Source of the DNA: JBEKSX01 sp049516635
GTDB taxonomy: Bacteria > Bacteroidota > Ignavibacteria > Tepidaquicellales > OLB5
Length of the DNA stretch: 49,309 nucleotides
Reading direction: 5' to 3'
Assembly (NCBI GenBank): GCA_049516635.1
Contig: JBEKSX010000036.1
Location: forward strand, 1-49,309
The notes under the pieces are model-generated. The model ran no database searches. It was not told the DNA's origin and saw only the letters and a list, made by a program, of their open reading frames with translations. The position numbers and the translations under genes are program-made. Shown here piece after piece: positions 44,227 to 49,309 of the stretch; positions within the stretch are counted from its first letter, which is position 1, and the number at the start of each line of letters is the position of its first letter.

Positions 44227-45197
44227 AGGTCTCCGATATCAAAAAATTCATCCATTATGAACTTACTTTTTATCAGCTCATTTCTGCCATCCTGATATAG
44301 AGCATATTCGAATCCTTCTCTTACGCTCACAGCGCCGTATTCACTATCTGTATTCACTGCGGCAAAAGCTACCTGGTAATTGCTGTCACGGTTCTTATGA
44401 GAAAGTAAGTTCAGTTTTATAACACGCTTTACCGCAATTGAGCAGGCTTCCTGCGGTGATTTTCCCAGACGCATCATCTCAACGACCAGAAAGCTTCCGC
44501 ATGCGCGGATACATTCTTCACCCCTGCCGGTTGATACTGCACCGCCGATTTCACCATCCACATATAACCCCGCACCTATCAGCGGTGAGTCCCCTACCCT
44601 TCCGTGCAGCTTCCATGCGGTACCGCTTGTAGTGCAGGCCGCCGATATGTGCCCGTCCTGATCTATTGCAAGCAAACCTATAGTATCGTGGTTGCCGTCA
44701 TCATTTATACCGAGTTTTCTCTTCTCTTTGTGGGTCAAAGGCTTAAGTTCGAAATTTTCCGTGTGATATTCCTGGGATTTTCCTGAATCGCTCTCTTTCC
44801 ATTCCTTATATTTTTTTATCGAAGTTTCCGTGAGAAGGGTCTCGGATTTGAACCCGTTCAATAATGCGAATTTATATGCACCATCACCGGCAAGCACAGT
44901 ATGCTCCGTGTTTTCAAGGATAAGCCTCGCAACAGAGATCGGATTTTTGATATGTTCCAGAAAAATAACAGAGCCTATCCGGGCTTTCCAGTCCATAATG
45001 GCAGCATCGAGTGTTACCCTTCCTTCGTTATCAGGCAAACCGCCATAACCGACACTTAAAACATTAGGATCCGATTCGGTAAGTTTTGCACCTTCTTCCA
45101 CAGCATCCAGAGAATTACCCCCGTTGTTTAAGATTTCAAAGGCTTTTGCATTTGCTGCAACGCCGTGTTTCCATGTAGAAATTACCAATGGTTTCAT
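44223..45197 (-). CDS. N4-(beta-N-acetylglucosaminyl)-L-asparaginase / isoaspartyl-peptidase family Ntn-hydrolase
   Basis: This 324-residue protein is an N-terminal-nucleophile hydrolase: the chain would self-cleave at NHD|TIGLLAID, exposing T172 as nucleophile. Earlier STWKHGVAANAKAF and VGYGGLPDNEGRVTLDAA, and later GRVGDSPLIGAGLYV, TGRGEECIRACG, are family motifs. These enzymes cleave the GlcNAc-Asn bond of glycoasparagine, or beta-aspartyl peptides in related forms; which one applies is undecided. No signal peptide is seen. The start is set at the ATG at 45197; the TTG at 45203 would add two residues. It is first in the operon with the pseudo-amidohydrolase and the ACG-start gene. Confidence 0.9.
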   Translation of the reverse strand: MKPLVISTWKHGVAANAKAFEILNNGGNSLDAVEEGAKLTESDPNVLSVGYGGLPDNEGRVTLDAAIMDWKARIGSVIFLEHIKNPISVARLILENTEHTVLAGDGAYKFALLNGFKSETLLTETSIKKYKEWKESDSGKSQEYHTENFELKPLTHKEKRKLGINDDGNHDTIGLLAIDQDGHISAACTTSGTAWKLHGRVGDSPLIGAGLYVDGEIGGAVSTGRGEECIRACGSFLVVEMMRLGKSPQEACSIAVKRVIKLNLLSHKNRDSNYQVAFAAVNTDSEYGAVSVREGFEYALYQDGRNELIKSKFIMDEFFDIGDL

Positions 45198-45433
45198 ATA
45201 CAAATATAATTAATTTTTTGTATCAATGATTGTTCATTATTTAAAACTTCGTAATTACTGTTGATAGAAACTCATGCATCTAACACTGTGTAATATCAAT
45301 ATTCAAAACATATTCTCTTGACTTATCTGTTCCTCATCAACATGTATACTGTATACTATTTTATCTCTCTTTATAAATTAACTTGATTATGCTGTATCAA
45401 TTATGTAAAATAATTGTTAGGAATATCAAAATT

Positions 45434-46135
45434 ATGCTGAAATGGATTTCGTCGTATAATTGCATTCTGCTTGTTACAGCAATACTCCTCTCCGTCGATA
45501 TAACATTTTCACAGACCGAAGGGGTAAACAGGTTATCGGAGCCGTTTAAAATGGTACGGTTAAAATATTCCGGGGGCGGCGACTGGTACAATGACCCTAA
45601 AGAAGAGGTGAACATGATGGATTACCTTAAGAAAAATACTTCTATTGACGTGGATGAGCCAAAATTTTCCTATGTAGATATTGCTTCTGACGAAATATTC
45701 GATTACCCTTTTATTTTCATAACAGGACACGGTAACATCAGTTTCTCGGATGAGGAGGTAAAACGGCTTAGAACGTATCTCGAGCGGGGCGGTTTCTTAT
45801 ACGCAGACGATGACTACGGGATGGATAAGTCATTCCGCATGGAAATGAAAAAGGTTTTTCCCGACCAGGAAATGGTAGAGCTGCCTTTCAACCACAAGAT
45901 CTATAATTGCCATTTTTCACTGCCGAAGGGGCTGCCGAAGATCCATGAACATGACGGAAAACCTCCGCAGGGTTTCGGCTATTTTATTAACGGAAGATTA
46001 TGTGTTTTTTATACTTATGAAACAAATATCTCAGACGGCTGGGACGACCCGGATGAGTACAATGATCCCCCCGAAAAGAGGGAGGAAGCCTTTAAGATGG
46101 GAACAAATATTATAGTATATGCCTTAACTAATTAG
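45434..46135 (+). CDS. DUF4159 domain exported protein
   Basis: The mature protein of about 205 residues is a DUF4159 domain. Motifs include VRLKYSGGGDWYNDPKEE, PFIFITGHGNISFSDEEV, YLERGGFLYADDDYGMD and FNHKIYNCHFSLP. This fold is glutamine-amidotransferase-like and catalytically unproven. A signal peptide follows ATG 45434 (MLKWISSYNCILLVTAILL); AGGA lies 11 bases before it, whereas the in-frame TTG at 45383 and ATG at 45389 would add a long n-region. It is usually linked to DUF4175, MoxR, DUF58 and BatA genes. Here the DUF4175 gene follows after 10 bases and the rest would be beyond the right edge. Confidence 0.87.
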   Translation: MLKWISSYNCILLVTAILLSVDITFSQTEGVNRLSEPFKMVRLKYSGGGDWYNDPKEEVNMMDYLKKNTSIDVDEPKFSYVDIASDEIFDYPFIFITGHGNISFSDEEVKRLRTYLERGGFLYADDDYGMDKSFRMEMKKVFPDQEMVELPFNHKIYNCHFSLPKGLPKIHEHDGKPPQGFGYFINGRLCVFYTYETNISDGWDDPDEYNDPPEKREEAFKMGTNIIVYALTN

Positions 46136-46145
46136 AGGACCTGCA

Positions 46146-49100
46146 TTGAACGGACTGGAATTAACCTATAAAGGATTTATTAACAGGATAGCTGCCGTTA
46201 ACAGGAAAGACATCCTGTTCAAGCTTATGCGTCACAGCCTTGTCACCTTAAGTGTATTCATTATAGCTGCACTTCTTCTCATTTCCTTCGAAGCTATCTT
46301 CAATTTTTCATCTTCGGTAAGAGGAGTTATTTTTTACCTTTTCTTCCCGGCTCTTGCCGCTACCATATTAGTAGTAATAGCTTCAGCTTATTTTAACTAT
46401 ACAAAGCTCTATCTCTCCGACCGCATCAATTATTATGCGAAAAGAATAGGCGAAAATTTCCTTTCTATTAAAGATACCCTGTTAAACGCAATACAGATCT
46501 ACAATTATACCGTGAACGGCGGTAAATATTTCTCAAAGGACCTTGCATCAGAGAGCATTAAACAGGTTGATACAATTACTCATGATATTAATTTCCCGTC
46601 CATCATCTCGTACAAGCTGAACAGGAACTACGCAGTGCTTTTTATATCATCTGCATTCGTAATTGTATCTCTATTATTTACTTTTCCTAATTTATTTGGA
46701 GCGCCCGCGTATCGCCTGATCCATTACAATTATAACTTTGTCGAGAACTCCCTGGGAATAGAATTCAATGTTAAACCCGGTAATATTGAAGCGTCTAAAG
46801 GCGATGACATAAATATTTCCGCGCATATATTATTCAATGATCCTGCTTACAAAACGGATAACGTGAATTTTAATACTAAAGTATTATCATCTGAAGGCAT
46901 AGAGCTTATCTCGAACTCGCAGAGCCTTTCTTCCGTTTCTCAAAACGAATTTCAGACCGTCCTAAGAAACGTAAATACAAATACGATCTACTGGTTCGAG
47001 TACAAAGGGATAAGGAGTTCCGAATACAAAGTAGATATAGTCTCGAACCCTATCATAAAGAACATTAAATTAATAGTATATCCACCCGCTTACACAAAGC
47101 TCCCGTCACATACGATCGATGGTAATGAAATTTCCACGATAGCGGGCAGCAGGATATACGTCGAAACCAATGCATCGGATGAACTTTCCGGTGCTGAGAT
47201 ACAGTTTGCAGGCAATTCTGACGTTAATATGGATATTAAGGGAAATGATGCTGTGGGTTCGTTTACAGCAATGAAGAACGATGAATTCAAGATCTCAATT
47301 GCAAAGAACTTCGGCGGTAAGGTATTGACAAATCTAAATTCCCTGAATTATAGTCTCAGGGTCTATCCGGATGAATATCCTAAAATTGCCATATTAGAAC
47401 CCAAACCCGATCTTCAGCTCAGCGGTGAAAATGAAATAATAGTCCGCTCAAGGATCTCCGATGATTTCGGGTTCACAAAAATGCGCCTGGCCTATAAACT
47501 GAGCAAGTCGCGTTACGGGATGACCGATAAGGATTACAATTATGCCGAAATCCCTATAAAGAACCCGGATGCAACGGTTCTTGAAGTACCATATGTTTGG
47601 AATTTAAAAAGCATGAACCTTGGAACTGAAGATGAGGTCGAGTACTACGTAGAGGTATTTGACAACGATGCCGTGAGCGGGCCAAAATCAGCAAGATCAG
47701 AAGTTCAGAGATTGGTCTACCCCTCCCTCGAAACATTATTGAAAAAAACCGAAGAACAGAAAGATGATATCGAAAGCTCGTTGAAGTCATCTTATGATAA
47801 TGCGATGGACCTGAAGCAGGAGCTCGATAAAATGCGTGATAAAATGGATAAAAACCCTGAGGATCTGGGACTAAACGATAAAGCAAAAATGCAGGAACTT
47901 CGTAATAGGATCGAGAACATACAAAACCAGCTTTCATCAACACAGCAAAGGCTCGATGAGCTGATGAGCAATCTCCAAAATAAGAACCAGATATCAAAGG
48001 AAACGCTTGATAAATATATGGAGCTTCAGAAGATGTTCCAGCAGATAGATTCAAAGGAATTACGAGAGGCTTTGAAAAAGCTCCAGGAAGCAATAAAAAA
48101 TCTCAACCCCGACCAGATTAAAGAAGCACTGAAGAACTTCACATTCGATGAACAGAACTTCAAGAAAGCTATTGACAGGACAATGGAGCTGTTGAAAAAA
48201 ATATTGAACGAGCAGAAACTCGGTGACCTGACAAAAAAACTTGACGAAATAACCAGGAACCAGGATGAGCTGAAAAATAAAACCAAACAGACCGACGAGA
48301 ATGATAAGAAACAACTGAACGAGCTTTCAAAAACACAGGAACAGCTGAGGAAAGACCTCGAAGAATTCCAGAAGCAGACCAAAGGGCTTACCGAAGATAT
48401 GAAGAAGCAGGATTATGATGAGATTACAAAACAGCTCGAGCAATTACTCAAAGAGATGCAGAAGAGGAATATCGACCGGAATATGAATGAAGCCTCCAAA
48501 CAATTACAGCAGGGGAATAAAGATAACTCAATGGAAAGCCAGTCACAGGCATCCGAGGATCTAAACGAGATGAATAAAAGAATGCAGGACCTGCTGAACC
48601 AGATGCTTCAGAACGAGGATAACAAACTGATGGCAAAGATGCAGGAGATAATGAGCCGTATACAGAAGATGTCAAAAAAACAGGGCGAGCTTAAAGCGAA
48701 GTCACAGGACCTCGACAATAATTCGGATGAAGAAGATTATCAAAAGAATGCGAAAGACCAAAAGGAACTTCAGGATGAGCTTTCAAAAACAATAGATGAA
48801 CTGATGGGCTTATCCCGTCAAATGCCGATGACTCCTCAAATGATGAAATTGCTCGGCGATGCATTCAACCAGATGGGCCGGGCAGAACAGAGCTTAACGA
48901 AGAAAGACAGCAAGTCAGCTTCGAAATCACAGGGAGATGCCAAAGAATCTCTTGACAAAGCATTAGAGAGAATGCAGTCCATGTGCAAGAACGGGAAGAA
49001 GCCCGGTAACGGAAGCAGTCTATCGCAGTTGCTTGATGCTTTGCAACAGATGATCGCGCGCCAGCAGCAGCTCAACGAACAGATGGGAAAAATGGGTATG

Positions 49101-49309
49101 AAAGGCAACTACGGGAAATATTCGCAGGAAGAACTGTCACAGATGCAGAGATTGGCAGCGGAACAGGAAACTGTAAGAAAAAATCTGCAGCAGCTGAACG
49201 AGGAGTTTAAGAAACAGCAGGAGATCGAGGGAAAAAAATTACTCGGAAACCTTGATCAGGTTCAGAAAGATATGATGGAAGTGATCAAGGACCTCCAGGA
49301 TAACAATAT
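46146..49309 (+). CDS. DUF4175-like membrane protein with long coiled coil, truncated by window edge
   Basis: An open frame runs without a stop from TTG 46146 to the edge (over 1050 codons); reading it by eye gave no frameshift to about 47760. AGAGGA lies 5-8 bases before the TTG. Three hydrophobic helices are seen (about 33-52, 63-82 and 170-190). A beta-rich region follows (200-530), with LIVYPPAYTKLPSH and ILEPKPDLQLSGENE repeating Ig-like strands. The remainder is a highly charged Q/K/E coiled coil with many M and Q residues. This matches the DUF4175 layout. It probably acts in the periplasm with DUF4159 and MoxR-dependent partners. The end is missing, so length is unknown. Confidence 0.85.
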   Translation, partial: MNGLELTYKGFINRIAAVNRKDILFKLMRHSLVTLSVFIIAALLLISFEAIFNFSSSVRGVIFYLFFPALAATILVVIASAYFNYTKLYLSDRINYYAKRIGENFLSIKDTLLNAIQIYNYTVNGGKYFSKDLASESIKQVDTITHDINFPSIISYKLNRNYAVLFISSAFVIVSLLFTFPNLFGAPAYRLIHYNYNFVENSLGIEFNVKPGNIEASKGDDINISAHILFNDPAYKTDNVNFNTKVLSSEGIELISNSQSLSSVSQNEFQTVLRNVNTNTIYWFEYKGIRSSEYKVDIVSNPIIKNIKLIVYPPAYTKLPSHTIDGNEISTIAGSRIYVETNASDELSGAEIQFAGNSDVNMDIKGNDAVGSFTAMKNDEFKISIAKNFGGKVLTNLNSLNYSLRVYPDEYPKIAILEPKPDLQLSGENEIIVRSRISDDFGFTKMRLAYKLSKSRYGMTDKDYNYAEIPIKNPDATVLEVPYVWNLKSMNLGTEDEVEYYVEVFDNDAVSGPKSARSEVQRLVYPSLETLLKKTEEQKDDIESSLKSSYDNAMDLKQELDKMRDKMDKNPEDLGLNDKAKMQELRNRIENIQNQLSSTQQRLDELMSNLQNKNQISKETLDKYMELQKMFQQIDSKELREALKKLQEAIKNLNPDQIKEALKNFTFDEQNFKKAIDRTMELLKKILNEQKLGDLTKKLDEITRNQDELKNKTKQTDENDKKQLNELSKTQEQLRKDLEEFQKQTKGLTEDMKKQDYDEITKQLEQLLKEMQKRNIDRNMNEASKQLQQGNKDNSMESQSQASEDLNEMNKRMQDLLNQMLQNEDNKLMAKMQEIMSRIQKMSKKQGELKAKSQDLDNNSDEEDYQKNAKDQKELQDELSKTIDELMGLSRQMPMTPQMMKLLGDAFNQMGRAEQSLTKKDSKSASKSQGDAKESLDKALERMQSMCKNGKKPGNGSSLSQLLDALQQMIARQQQLNEQMGKMGMKGNYGKYSQEELSQMQRLAAEQETVRKNLQQLNEEFKKQQEIEGKKLLGNLDQVQKDMMEVIKDLQDNN

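Noticed and set aside
47554..48093. Minus-strand frame opposite the DUF4175 gene
   Set aside because: Antisense of coiled-coil codons, giving S/F/L-rich artefact sequence.

Overview
The window looks like a chromosomal segment of a free-living member of the Ignavibacteria/Chlorobi side of the Bacteroidota superphylum. This is inferred from: a secreted Asp-box protein with a type IX secretion C-terminal domain carrying the NYPNPFNPST signature; the adjacent DUF4159 and DUF4175 genes; two-subunit AddA/AddB nuclease genes with low-similarity, Bacteroidota-like architecture; a TTG-N20-TAnnTTTG promoter before recG; and many genes without a clear Shine-Dalgarno sequence or with TTG starts. No rRNA, tRNA, CRISPR array, prophage or intact transposase was seen.

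Layout. 0-6 kb: a four-helix-bundle gene remnant, a LivH-type permease without its partner genes, a membrane metallophosphoesterase, about 1.2 kb of stacked intergenic repeats, then (minus strand) AlgH/YqgE, a NUDIX hydrolase and a GT4 glycosyltransferase. 6.5-12.3 kb: a 1771-residue receiver/11xPAS/histidine kinase followed by a single-domain Rcp1/CheY-like regulator. 12.4-13.5 kb: an exported thioredoxin-like/redoxin pair. 13.8-25.4 kb: mostly core metabolism and maintenance, namely a T9SS cargo protein, an AlkD-like protein, NADP isocitrate dehydrogenase, GNAT and pdxH, a WlbA-type UDP-sugar dehydrogenase, an S9 peptidase, a frameshifted exported protein, an MFS exporter and PPK2. 25.4-27.5 kb: a repeat-rich island with two orphan small genes. 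27.5-38.4 kb: addA-addB, DUF421 plus an exported asparagine-synthetase-B-named protein, recG and a CPBP protease. 38.6-42 kb: a small secreted protein, a GT4 and a WcaJ-type initiating sugar transferase. 42-45.2 kb (minus strand): an N-terminal-nucleophile asparaginase, an amidohydrolase-like protein that has lost its metal ligands, and a small membrane-anchored protein that appears to start at ACG. 45.4 kb to the right edge: DUF4159 and a truncated DUF4175 coiled-coil protein.

How the genes work together. Clear functional sets are double-strand-break processing and fork rescue (addA/addB, recG), surface polysaccharide initiation and extension (sugar transferase, two GT4s, WlbA homologue), and envelope thiol redox chemistry. 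The most unusual items are the asparaginase / pseudo-amidohydrolase / ACG-start operon, the 11-PAS kinase, and the dispersed palindromic repeats. One repeat family, built on GGGTAACTTAAGTTACCC, occurs in two related copies 23.6 kb apart.
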